Below, one piece after another: positions 19,695 to 28,242 of a DNA stretch of 64,000 bases (its first letter is position 1; each line of letters starts with the position of its first letter). The position numbers and the translations under genes are program-made. Below the pieces are notes generated by a model. The model did not search any database and was not told the origin of the DNA. It saw only the letters and a list, made by a program, of their open reading frames with translations. The DNA is from Bradyrhizobium sp. BTAi1 (GTDB lineage Bacteria; Pseudomonadota; Alphaproteobacteria; Rhizobiales; Xanthobacteraceae): positions 5,041,501-5,105,500 of the forward strand of contig NC_009485.1 in NCBI RefSeq assembly GCF_000015165.1, read 5' to 3'.

Positions 19695-20822
19695 TCAGTT
19701 GAATTCGACGACCTGGCGGATCGCACTGCCGTCGGCGAGGCGATCGAAGCCGGCATTGATGTCGTCCAGCCGGATGCGGTGCGTCAGCAGCCTGTCCACC
19801 GGCAACCGGCCGCGATGATAGAGGCCCAGGAAGCGCGGAATGTCGCGCGACGGCACGCCGGAGCCGAGATAGCTGCCTTTCAGCGTGCGCTCCTCCGCAA
19901 CCAAGGACACCGCCGGCAGCGACAGCACCGCCTTGGGATTTGGAAGGCCGGCCGTCACCGTGGTGCCGCCCCGCCGCGTGATGGCGTAGCCCATCTCCAG
20001 CGCCTTGACGGAGCCTGCGAATTCCAGCGCTGCATCGACGCCGCCCTTGGTCGCCTCCTTGACCTTCGCGACGAGGTCCGGATCAGAACCGTTGAAGGCG
20101 TGGGTGGCGCCGAGCTCGCGTGCCAGCGCGAGCTTCGGCTCGAACATGTCGATCGCGACCACGGTCTCGGCACCGATCGCGACCGCGCCCATGACTGCGG
20201 CCAGCCCGACGCCGCCGAGTCCGATGATCGCAGCCTTGCCTCCGGGACCGACATCGCCGCCGTTGAAGACGGCGCCGGTGCCGGTCAGCACGGCGCAGCC
20301 CATCAGCGCGGCAATGTGCAGCGGCACCTCCTTCTGCACCTTCACCAGCGAGCGCCGCGACATCGTGGCGTATTCGGCGAAGCACGACACGCCGCAATGA
20401 TGGTGCACCCTCGCCTCGCCGCGATGCAGACGGAAGCCGCCGCTGAGCAGATCGCCCTTGCCATTGTGCTCGGCGCCCGGCTCGCACAGCGCCGGCCGCC
20501 CTTGCGCACATGGCGCGCAATGCCCGCAGCTCGGCACGAACACGCAAACGACGTGATCGCCGCGCACGAGATCATCGACGCCGGCACCGACCTCCTCGAC
20601 CACGCCCGAGGCTTCGTGACCCAGCACCATCGGCAAGGGACGCGGCCGGTCGCCATTGATCACCGAGAGATCGGAATGGCACAGGCCGGCGGCGGCGATG
20701 CGCACCAGCACCTCGCCCGGACCGGGGCCGTCGAGCTCGACGTCAAGGATCTTCAGCGGACGCGAGGCGGCATAGGGTCCGGCGCGGCCCATGTCCTCGA
20801 GAATGGCGGCCTTGATCTTCAT
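19695..20822 (-). CDS. Zinc-dependent alcohol dehydrogenase
   Basis: 375 aa, MDR superfamily, class III-like length. Catalytic zinc ligands Cys48, His69-Glu70 and Cys176 are present; the structural zinc site is complete (Cys99, Cys102, Cys105, Cys113 in CGHCAPCAQGRPALC). The NAD-binding motif GLGGVG is at 201-206 followed by Asp in VVAIDMFEPK, indicating NAD over NADP. The sequence RVHHHCGVSCFAEY around 138-151 is typical of the aryl/allyl alcohol dehydrogenase branch. It lies 33 bp after the ABC ATPase gene of the same operon. Confidence 0.93.
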   Translation of the reverse strand: MKIKAAILEDMGRAGPYAASRPLKILDVELDGPGPGEVLVRIAAAGLCHSDLSVINGDRPRPLPMVLGHEASGVVEEVGAGVDDLVRGDHVVCVFVPSCGHCAPCAQGRPALCEPGAEHNGKGDLLSGGFRLHRGEARVHHHCGVSCFAEYATMSRRSLVKVQKEVPLHIAALMGCAVLTGTGAVFNGGDVGPGGKAAIIGLGGVGLAAVMGAVAIGAETVVAIDMFEPKLALARELGATHAFNGSDPDLVAKVKEATKGGVDAALEFAGSVKALEMGYAITRRGGTTVTAGLPNPKAVLSLPAVSLVAEERTLKGSYLGSGVPSRDIPRFLGLYHRGRLPVDRLLTHRIRLDDINAGFDRLADGSAIRQVVEFN

Positions 20823-20855
20823 GCGGTCATTCCTTCGAAAACGTCGGCGCGTCGG

Positions 20856-22355
20856 TCAGTGGACGGCCGCGTACATGATCTTCTCTTCGGTCGCTTCGTC
20901 GGCCGAGAACTCCTCGACGACGCGGCCCTGGCGCGACACCAGGATGCGGTCGGCCAGGTTGAGGATTTCCGGCAGGTAGGACGAGATCACGACCACCGCG
21001 AGCCCGGCATCCGCCAGCTCGTTGATGACGTGATGCAGCTCGGCGATGGCGCCGACGTCGACGCCGCGGGTCGGCTCGTCGAAGATAACGAGCTTGGGCT
21101 GCTGCACCAGCGCGCGCGCGATCACCACTTTCTGCTGGTTGCCACCGGACAATTCGACCACGCGCGCCGCATTGCTGATGGCGCGCACATTGAGCCGCTT
21201 GGTCCAGGTTGCTGCCAGCTCCATCATCTCCGCATAGGAGATCACGACGCTCTTGTTGAGATCGGCGGCCAGGAGATTGAGATAGATGTTCTCGGCGATC
21301 GACTTGGTCTCGAAGAAGCCCTCGATCTTGCGGTCTTCGGTGACATAGACGATGCCGTCGCGCACCGCCTGGCGTGGCACCCGGTAGCGCACCGAGCGGC
21401 CCTCCAGCTTGACCTCGCCGCCATGGAAGAAATCGCGCTTGACCACGCCTGAGATGATCTTCGCGGTCTCGGTGCGGCCCGAGCCGATCAGCCCGAAGAT
21501 GCCGGTGATCTGGCCCGCATAGACCGAGAACGAGTTGTTGCGGACCATGCGGCCCATCGACAAGTTCTGCACACTCAGCATCTTGCGCCCATAGGGCCGC
21601 GTCGCATGGCCGTCGCCGGCCTTGCCATAGAGCTCGTCCGACAAGGTGCGGCCGACCATCGCGGTGATGATCTTGTCGCGGTCGAAATTCTTCGCATCGT
21701 CCGTCACGACATGCTGGCCGTCGCGCATGATGGTGATGCGGTCGGAGATCGACAGCGCCTCCTCCAGCGCATGCGAAATGAAGATGATCGAGACGCCGTC
21801 GCGCTTGAGTCGTTTCACCAGCGCGAAGAAATGGTGCTTCTCCTCCGGCGTCAGCGTTGCCGTCGGCTCGTCGAAGATGATGACGCGCGCCTTGTGGTGC
21901 ACGGCGCGCGCGATCTCGACCATCTGCTTCTGCGCCGCGCCGAGCTGCGACACATACATCGTCGGATCGACGCCGAAATTCAGCGACTGCAGAAACTGCT
22001 GGGCGGCGATATAGATGCCGCGCAGGCGGTTCAGGAACCTCTCATTGCCGAGATAGATGTTCTGCGCGACCGTCAGCGACGGCACCAGGCTGGTCTCCTG
22101 GAACACCATCGCGATGCCGCTGCGCAGCGCCTCCGCCGGTGTCTTGAACGACACCTTGGTACCGTTGACGATCAGCTCGCCGCTGGTGACCTCGTAGACG
22201 CCCGCCATGATCTTGGTCAGCGTCGACTTGCCGGCGCCGTTCTCGCCGAGTAGCGCATGGACCTCACCGGGCCTGAGATCGAACGAGATGTCGCGCAGCG
22301 CCGGAATGCCGTGGAATTCCTTGGTAACGCTCTTGAGCTCGACGACCGGCTGCAT
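20856..22355 (-). CDS. Sugar-type ABC transporter ATPase with two cassettes (RbsA/XylG family)
   Basis: 499 aa from ATG 22355, coupled to the previous gene by TGATG; the longer frame upstream is overlap. The first cassette has Walker A GENGAGKST at 37-45 and Walker B VIIFDEPTATLTPEE. The second has a degenerate Walker A (GLIGSGRTE) and an intact signature LSGGNQQKVVIARAL, the usual asymmetry of this family. It powers the two RbsC-type permeases in the operon. Import substrate is probably a polyol, sugar or related small molecule; downstream alcohol and aldehyde dehydrogenases suggest an alcohol-bearing compound. Confidence 0.94.
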   Translation of the reverse strand: MQPVVELKSVTKEFHGIPALRDISFDLRPGEVHALLGENGAGKSTLTKIMAGVYEVTSGELIVNGTKVSFKTPAEALRSGIAMVFQETSLVPSLTVAQNIYLGNERFLNRLRGIYIAAQQFLQSLNFGVDPTMYVSQLGAAQKQMVEIARAVHHKARVIIFDEPTATLTPEEKHHFFALVKRLKRDGVSIIFISHALEEALSISDRITIMRDGQHVVTDDAKNFDRDKIITAMVGRTLSDELYGKAGDGHATRPYGRKMLSVQNLSMGRMVRNNSFSVYAGQITGIFGLIGSGRTETAKIISGVVKRDFFHGGEVKLEGRSVRYRVPRQAVRDGIVYVTEDRKIEGFFETKSIAENIYLNLLAADLNKSVVISYAEMMELAATWTKRLNVRAISNAARVVELSGGNQQKVVIARALVQQPKLVIFDEPTRGVDVGAIAELHHVINELADAGLAVVVISSYLPEILNLADRILVSRQGRVVEEFSADEATEEKIMYAAVH

Positions 22356-23452
22356 CACCTCACCTCCCCCGCCGCACGATCGATCGCGACGATCTCGTCG
22401 CCGCCCTTGGCGGTCAGCCACAGCCGTCCATCGATGTCGACCGCCGACGTGATGCCGTGGCGTTTGCCGCCGGCCCGGCTGTGCAGGCTCTGCAGCGGGA
22501 CGAAATTGGTGTCCAACGCGATGACGAGACCATAGGACAAGGTCGGCGCCCATGGCTTGAGGATGCCCATCTGCTTCAAGGCGCCGCCCTGCATCGGCTC
22601 GTGGAACGAGACACCGCTGCGCAATGCCGGCGCGATCCAATAGGCCGGCGGCACCTCGGCCAGCATCGCGCGGCGGTAGTCGTCCTCGCGCAGCACAAAC
22701 TCGATCAACGGACTGCGCGGCGCAAACACCGTGAGCCAATAGCCGCCGCGCGCGGATGCGGCGATGCGGCCCGGATAGCCCGGAAGATCGTCGAGCACGA
22801 TAGCGAGCTCACGACCGTCCGGCGCGCGGCGCACGAGGCGGACATCCCAGGCCTCGCTGACGATCAACGATTGATCGGCCGCAACCACGACGCCGTTGGG
22901 GTAGCCGAGCCCAGCAGCCAGCCGCTTGGCCGTGCGCGCCGCGAGATCGAGCTTCCACAATTCGCCGGCGCGGCGGTGCTCCATCAGGTCGCGCTGCCAG
23001 GCGTCCAGCGCGGTCTGGACCGAGCCGACGCAGACGACGAGGCTCGCCTCGTCGACGAACGTCATCGCGGTGATGCAGGCGGACGGCCAGCCGCTGCTGC
23101 GGCCGGTGTCGGTCACCGTGCCGTCGCGTGCCAGGATCGAGATGCCCTTGCCGTCGCAAGCGACGGCAATCTGCCCGCGTGGCGACACAGCCAGCGCCGA
23201 GATGACGCCATCGAGTGTCGCGACCGGCTCCGGCTCGGCTCCGGCGGCGGCACGGAACAGCCTCGTCCCGCTCGACCACAACACCGCGCCGCCGCAGGCC
23301 ACCAGATTGTCCGGCGCGTGGCTCGCGAGGCCGCGCGGCGCATCTTCGAGACGATTGTTCGGCTTCAGCGCCCCATCCAGCGGCGGCACCGTGACCGCGG
23401 CCCGGCCACGTCCGAGGAAACGCTCCAGCCAGCTTCCGACCAAGGCGCTCAT
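22355..23452 (-). CDS. Strictosidine-synthase-like / SMP-30-type beta-propeller protein
   Basis: 365 aa from ATG 23452, which overlaps the fusion-permease stop as ATGA. Repeats such as NGVVVAADQSLIVSEAW, LPGYPGRIAASARGGYWLTV and KRHGITSAVDIDGRLWLTAKGGDEI match the C-terminal blades of the strictosidine-synthase-like/SMP-30 lactonase superfamily. No clear signal peptide, so probably cytoplasmic. It is a paralogue of the propeller half of the neighbouring permease fusion (shared LPGYP, RSPL/RSPA and ITS stretches). Many relatives hydrolyse sugar lactones with a bound metal; a lactonase role would fit a sugar or polyol operon but the metal ligands were not verified. Confidence 0.82.
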   Translation of the reverse strand: MSALVGSWLERFLGRGRAAVTVPPLDGALKPNNRLEDAPRGLASHAPDNLVACGGAVLWSSGTRLFRAAAGAEPEPVATLDGVISALAVSPRGQIAVACDGKGISILARDGTVTDTGRSSGWPSACITAMTFVDEASLVVCVGSVQTALDAWQRDLMEHRRAGELWKLDLAARTAKRLAAGLGYPNGVVVAADQSLIVSEAWDVRLVRRAPDGRELAIVLDDLPGYPGRIAASARGGYWLTVFAPRSPLIEFVLREDDYRRAMLAEVPPAYWIAPALRSGVSFHEPMQGGALKQMGILKPWAPTLSYGLVIALDTNFVPLQSLHSRAGGKRHGITSAVDIDGRLWLTAKGGDEIVAIDRAAGEVR

Positions 23453-25572
23453 GCCCGCTGCCCCCAATAGCTGCGCATGCCGCTCCAGTTCGGATCAGCC
23501 TTGTCGAGCCTGATGCGGCCGATCCGGTTGTTGGTAATGCCGCCGAGATAGAGATAGCCGCGGTGCTCGCGCATCGAGGTGATCATCGGGTGGTTCTTGG
23601 CGCCCTGATCCCACAGCGACTCCAGCACCTCGCCCTTGTCGTTGAAGCGGATCACGCAGCCGATGTTGAGGTTCGGGTAGAGCCACTGGTCCGGCGCGAT
23701 GCGACGCGCCATCCTGCGGCGGAAACCGGGCATGCGCAGTGCGAGGTCGAGCGCCGGCGAGCGCATGCCCATGATCGCACACCAATAGGAGCCGTCCGAG
23801 GCGCGGTTGATGTTGTCGGGATAGCCGGGCAACGCATCGAGCACGCGCTCGACCTGCCCTGCCTTCGGCCCTGCAATCCACAGACGGCTGACGCGGCAGG
23901 CCCAGCTCTCGGCGAACAGCACCGACTGGCCATCATGGGCGAGGCAGACGCCGTTCGGGAAGATCAGGTTGCGCAACGCCGTATGTGTCTTGCCGCTCTT
24001 CGGATCGTAGCAGATGATGCGGCCGTTGCCGCGGCTCTCCAGCGCGTCGACCGGCCAGTCATGCATCTCGTAGCGGATCGTGGCCTCGCTGAAATAGATC
24101 CGACCGTCGGGCGCGATGTCGAGATCGTCGGCGAGCCGCAGCCGGGAATCGTCGACCACGGAGAAGGCCGAACGATTGGTCTCGTCGGTGACCTTGCCGA
24201 CGTTGCGCGCGCGGTCGATCTTGTAGAGGCCCATGCCGCCGACGCAGACATGCAGGTCGCCGGCGCGGTCGAAGGCCATGCCGAGCGGCGAGCCGCCGAT
24301 ATGAGCGTAAACCTCCCAGCTCGTGTAGTCCGGCGGCGCGAAGCGGACGATGTCGCCGTGGCGCGTGCCGCAATAGAGATAATCGTCGTCATCGAGGATG
24401 ACGTCCTCGGGCGACTCGACCTCGCCGAGGCCGATGATCTCGACCTGGCCGAGCCGGTCATTGAGCGCGAACGCGCCGCCGGTCTCGACCGACGTCGAGC
24501 GCGGTGTCGGCAGCTCGACATAGGTCGGCGACACGTAGACCTTCGACAGCAGCTTGTCGCGGTTCTTCAGCCAGCGCACGTCGATGAAGACGGCGAGCAG
24601 CAGGGTCAGGCCGAGCACCATCGGGCCGGAACCGCTGTTCAGGCCGATGCGCAGCACGCCATTGGTCATGACCAGCACGATGACGGCGCCGATCAGCGCC
24701 TTGGCGACCGAGCCGCGGCCGCCACCGAGGCTGTTGCCGCCGAGCACGGCCGCCGTCAGCGCCGAGATCTCCAGGCCCATGCCGGTGTCAGTGCCGGCGC
24801 CGCTGAGCCGCGCCGCGTAGAGCACCCCGGCCAGACCGCACAGCATGCCGGAGATCGTATAGGCGGCGCAGACCATACCGCGGACGGAAAGACCAATGTT
24901 GTGCGCCGAGCGGCGCGAGCCGCCGATCGCCATCATGCGCCAGCCCGGACGGCTGCGCGTCAGCAGCACGTGGCCGATCAGCGCGACGATCACCAGGATG
25001 ATGAAGCTCGAAGGCACCTCGGCGACGCCGCCGAGGCCGATCATGTCCCAGACGTCGGACTGGTAGAAGCTGACCGACATCGCCTGCGCATATTTCAGGA
25101 GCAGCATGTCGACGATCGCGCGCACGATGATGAGCGTCACCAGCGTGGTGAGAAAGGCGCGTAGCCGGAGGAAGCCGATCAGGTAGCCGTTGAGCAGGCC
25201 GACGCCGCCGCAGATCAGGACGACGGCGGGGATCGCGAGGCCGACCGGCCAGCCGCCGAGATTGAGCAGCGCCAATGTCATGAAATTGCCGAGCGCGAAA
25301 TTGGAGCCGACGCTGAGATCGATGCCGCCGACGATGATGACGACCATCATCGCCATGCAGACGAGGCCGAACTCACCGAGCTCGCGGGCGCTGATGGCGA
25401 GGTTGGCGCCGCCGAAGAAGTTGGGGATCAACGAGCCGAAGATCGCGATCACGCACAGCAGCACCAGAAACGGGATCGCGTTGTCGATCCACTTCTTCGA
25501 GAGCAGTTCGCCGATGACGTGGTCCGGGATGAAGCGATATCTCAGCTTCGTGAAAGTATGGGTCGACGCCAA
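23449..25572 (-). CDS. Fusion of RbsC-type ABC permease with strictosidine-synthase-like/SMP-30 beta-propeller
   Basis: 707 aa. Residues 1-335 are a complete ribose-type permease with about eight to ten membrane segments, including VGGIDLSVGS at 81-90, RAFLTTLVT and LTAAVLGGNSLGGGRGS at 272-288. After a short linker (340-375), residues 376-705 are a beta-propeller: GLGEVESPEDVILDDDDYLY, IGGSPLGMAFDRAGDLHV, LADDLDIAPDGRIYFSEA, FPNGVCLAHDGQSVLFAES and LPGYPDNINRASDGSYW. If the permease follows the usual topology its C terminus and the propeller face the cytoplasm, so substrate could be processed on entry. No frameshift is visible at the junction. It is followed with a 4-bp overlap by a free paralogous propeller gene. 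Confidence 0.92.
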   Translation of the reverse strand: MASTHTFTKLRYRFIPDHVIGELLSKKWIDNAIPFLVLLCVIAIFGSLIPNFFGGANLAISARELGEFGLVCMAMMVVIIVGGIDLSVGSNFALGNFMTLALLNLGGWPVGLAIPAVVLICGGVGLLNGYLIGFLRLRAFLTTLVTLIIVRAIVDMLLLKYAQAMSVSFYQSDVWDMIGLGGVAEVPSSFIILVIVALIGHVLLTRSRPGWRMMAIGGSRRSAHNIGLSVRGMVCAAYTISGMLCGLAGVLYAARLSGAGTDTGMGLEISALTAAVLGGNSLGGGRGSVAKALIGAVIVLVMTNGVLRIGLNSGSGPMVLGLTLLLAVFIDVRWLKNRDKLLSKVYVSPTYVELPTPRSTSVETGGAFALNDRLGQVEIIGLGEVESPEDVILDDDDYLYCGTRHGDIVRFAPPDYTSWEVYAHIGGSPLGMAFDRAGDLHVCVGGMGLYKIDRARNVGKVTDETNRSAFSVVDDSRLRLADDLDIAPDGRIYFSEATIRYEMHDWPVDALESRGNGRIICYDPKSGKTHTALRNLIFPNGVCLAHDGQSVLFAESWACRVSRLWIAGPKAGQVERVLDALPGYPDNINRASDGSYWCAIMGMRSPALDLALRMPGFRRRMARRIAPDQWLYPNLNIGCVIRFNDKGEVLESLWDQGAKNHPMITSMREHRGYLYLGGITNNRIGRIRLDKADPNWSGMRSYWGQRA

Positions 25573-25659
25573 GGCAGCCTCTGCACGCGATCGCTGGAAA
25601 TCATTGTCGAGGAGAGCGCGTGGCCGCCGCGACCGGCGGCCACGCCTGAATGAGGCAGA

Positions 25660-26688
25660 TCAGCGCAGCAGCTTGGCGTACTGCTCGGGATCCCAGCAGG
25701 TGCCGGCCTTGACGTCGGCCTTGGTCATGACGCGCGTGGGCGAATAGAGCTGGAACTTCATCGTGCCGGCCTTCTGCTTGGCCTGCAGCACCGCGGAGAT
25801 CGCGGTGAAGGCGTCGCGGCCCATGCCCGGCGCGTCATAATTGATCGCGGCCGAGAAGGTGCCGTCGGCAAGCCGGTCGCACATGCTCTGCGCGCCGCCG
25901 CCCGAGGTGACGAAATAGACCTGGTCCTGCTTGCCGGCCTGCTTGATCGCGGCCCCCGTGCCAACGCCCTGGCCATCCCAGACGTCGATGACGCCGCACA
26001 GATCCGGATTTTGCTGCAGCACCGTCTCAGTGATGGCGCGCGCCTTGGAGGCGTCCCAATCGGCCGCCTGGCTCGACACCACCTTGATCTCGGGGTTGGC
26101 CTCGAACACCTTCTTGATGCCCTGAACCTGGTAGTAGCTGACGCCGCCGGTGAGCACGCCCTGCACGATCGAGACCTTGTGCGAGGTCTCGGTGCCCTTG
26201 CCGCATTTGGCGACGACCATCTTGGCTGCCTGCTCGCCCATGGCGATGAAGTCGGGGCCGACGAAAGCGTCGGTCTGCACCGCGCCCTGCATGTTCATCT
26301 GGATCACGACGATGCCGGCGGCATTGGCCTGCTTGAGCAGCCGCGCCAGCGATTGCAGGTCCGGGTTCTGCGTCACGATCACGTCGGGCTTCTCGGCGAT
26401 CAGCGAGGTCAGGCCCTGCGCCATCGCGCCGGTGTTCCAGTTCGGATCCTGCGACTTGAACTTCATGCCGTAACGCTCGGCTTCGGTCTTAACGACGCCG
26501 CCCCAGGCCTGCGCCAGGTCGAAGCCGATCGAGATCGGCAGATAGACGATCGACTTGCCCTTGAGCGCGTCGAGCGCCGGCTGCCGATAGGGATCGTTCA
26601 TGTCGTCGGCGCGGGCGGCACCGATGGCGGCCGCAGCAATTCCGACGAACGCAGTGGCCGCAAGGGCCAAACGATGCATGGTCTTCAA
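25660..26688 (-). CDS. Sugar-type ABC transporter periplasmic binding protein (RbsB-like)
   Basis: 342 aa. A Sec signal peptide covers residues 1-27 (MKTMHRLALAATAFVGIAAA, cleavage after ARA). The mature part has the type 1 periplasmic fold of ribose-like binding proteins: KSIVYLPISIGFDLAQAWGG, KPDVIVTQNPD, GIVVIQMNMQG and SIVQGVLTGG. Two Cys in the mature protein are separated and could form a disulfide. It is placed between the two permease genes of the operon with 46 bp and 87 bp spacers, a common arrangement that allows higher expression. Ligand unknown. Confidence 0.92.
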   Translation of the reverse strand: MKTMHRLALAATAFVGIAAAAIGAARADDMNDPYRQPALDALKGKSIVYLPISIGFDLAQAWGGVVKTEAERYGMKFKSQDPNWNTGAMAQGLTSLIAEKPDVIVTQNPDLQSLARLLKQANAAGIVVIQMNMQGAVQTDAFVGPDFIAMGEQAAKMVVAKCGKGTETSHKVSIVQGVLTGGVSYYQVQGIKKVFEANPEIKVVSSQAADWDASKARAITETVLQQNPDLCGVIDVWDGQGVGTGAAIKQAGKQDQVYFVTSGGGAQSMCDRLADGTFSAAINYDAPGMGRDAFTAISAVLQAKQKAGTMKFQLYSPTRVMTKADVKAGTCWDPEQYAKLLR

Positions 26689-26734
26689 GATGGTCTCCTC
26701 CGATATTGTTGATTGAGGCTCGTTGTCGGGGACG

Positions 26735-27742
26735 TCAGATGTCCCCCTGCTGGCCCGTCTGCTCGTCGCGCGGGTTGAGGATGCTGTCGACGACGATGGC
26801 GAGCAGCAGGATCAGGCTCTTGATGACGTTCTGGATCGTGTACTGCACGTCCATGATCGTCATGCCGTTCATCAGCACGCCGATGAGAAGCGCGCCGACG
26901 ATCACGTTACGGACATTGCCGCGGCCGCCGGAGAGGCCGACGCCGCCGAGCACCACGACCAGGATGACGTCGTAGATCATGTTGGAGTTGACGACGCGGG
27001 TGTTCATCGCCTCCGCCGAGGTCGCGGTCACGAGACCGGCCACGAAGGCGATGCCGCCGGCGATGACATATTGCGCAACGAGAATGGGGCGCACCGGCAC
27101 GCCACCGATCCGCGCGCTGGCGAGGTTGTCGCCGATCGCATAGATGAAGCGTCCGGGCTTGGTGTAGCGCAGGAACAGATAGGCGATCAGCGCCACAACG
27201 GCCGCGACCACGATCGGCATGGGAATGCCGAACAGCGCTCCCTGCCCCAGACCCGCAAGCATACCGATGTTGGGTGGCAGATAGACCACATCGGTGCCGG
27301 TGATCAGATGGGCGCGACCGAAGCCGTAGACGAAGGTCGCCATCGCCAAGGTCGCAAACAGTGACGGGATCTCGGCATAGGCGATCAGGATGCCGGTCAC
27401 GAGGCTCATGCCGAGCGCGAGCAGCAGCCCGATGCCCATCGCGCTTGCGACCGACAGGCCGCTGGCCGCAAGCTGCAGGCTCCACGCCACCGAGATCGCC
27501 ATGGTCGCCACCAACGACAGGTCGATGCCGCGGCCAAGCACCACGACCAGCATGCCTAGTCCGAGAATTCCGAGCACTGCGACGCTGCGAACCAGAGAGA
27601 GCAGATTGCTCGGCGCCAGGAATTTCGGCAACGTCAGCGCGAACAGGATCAGCAGCAGCACCGTGAGGGCGAAGACGATCCGCTCCTGGTTGAAATAGCG
27701 AGTCCAAACGCGCATTCGCCGCCCGTCACCTTGTCGCTTCAT
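26735..27742 (-). CDS. Sugar-type ABC transporter permease (RbsC family)
   Basis: 335 aa with about eight to ten membrane segments. Family motifs are LGRGIDLSLVATMA, the ATPase-contact loop GDNLASARIGGVPVR and VVVLGGVGLSGGRGNV. The start could also be ATG 27715 (MRVWTRYFN), which removes nine basic residues; neither has a strong ribosome site. It is the first gene of the catabolic operon that runs down to the CoA-transferase. It would form a heterodimer with the permease half of the propeller fusion. Confidence 0.92.
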   Translation of the reverse strand: MKRQGDGRRMRVWTRYFNQERIVFALTVLLLILFALTLPKFLAPSNLLSLVRSVAVLGILGLGMLVVVLGRGIDLSLVATMAISVAWSLQLAASGLSVASAMGIGLLLALGMSLVTGILIAYAEIPSLFATLAMATFVYGFGRAHLITGTDVVYLPPNIGMLAGLGQGALFGIPMPIVVAAVVALIAYLFLRYTKPGRFIYAIGDNLASARIGGVPVRPILVAQYVIAGGIAFVAGLVTATSAEAMNTRVVNSNMIYDVILVVVLGGVGLSGGRGNVRNVIVGALLIGVLMNGMTIMDVQYTIQNVIKSLILLLAIVVDSILNPRDEQTGQQGDI

Positions 27743-28242
27743 CCCGGCTCGCCCCGGCGGCAGATGGCATCAGCGTGTCCTCTGCTGATCGCGCAGGACT
27801 CGCGGACCGGCTGCGGCGGTCGAGCTATTTGAGGATCGACGCTAGGCGACGACCGATGGCGCGCGGAAATACGGATTTGAGCTAGCGGCTATATCGTCGC
27901 GTTATCAGCGCTCGCCGTGATCAAGGCGCAAGCAACTTGGCGTTCGGCGGCGGCACCGAATCACTTTTTCTCGCACGCGCCGTCAATCTGCGGCGCGGAC
28001 CAGGGCGTTGACATCGGAGCCACCGCGCGAGCCGCCGTCATCTCCCGACTGGCTCGACGGCCATCACAGATCCGGTTCGACGCCCCATCTCCACCCGGTG
28101 CGCCCACCCACCCGCCCGTGGCCTAACCGCTCAGCGCCTCCGGACCGCCCCTTCCTGCTCGGCGGATTCTCAATCACGACGTGACCACCTGTTTCTCAGA
28201 TCTCACCGAGATTTGCCCAAGGTCGGATTGTGCCTCGCACCC
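27743..28242. other. 500-bp intergenic region upstream of the catabolic operon
   Basis: No credible gene. It lies between the stop of a peptide-binding protein gene and the first permease of the catabolic operon (both minus strand), so it should hold that operon's promoter. I could not identify a clear promoter or operator; only short weak inverted repeats are seen. Confidence 0.5.

Noticed and set aside
18675..21452. Long plus-strand open frame opposite the dehydrogenase genes
   Set aside because: Antisense to well-supported aldehyde and alcohol dehydrogenase genes; Arg/Asp/His-rich translation typical of mirror frames.
22356..22739. N-terminal extension of the sugar-type ATPase
   Set aside because: That part overlaps the propeller gene in another frame; the ATPase family start at 22355 is coupled by TGATG.
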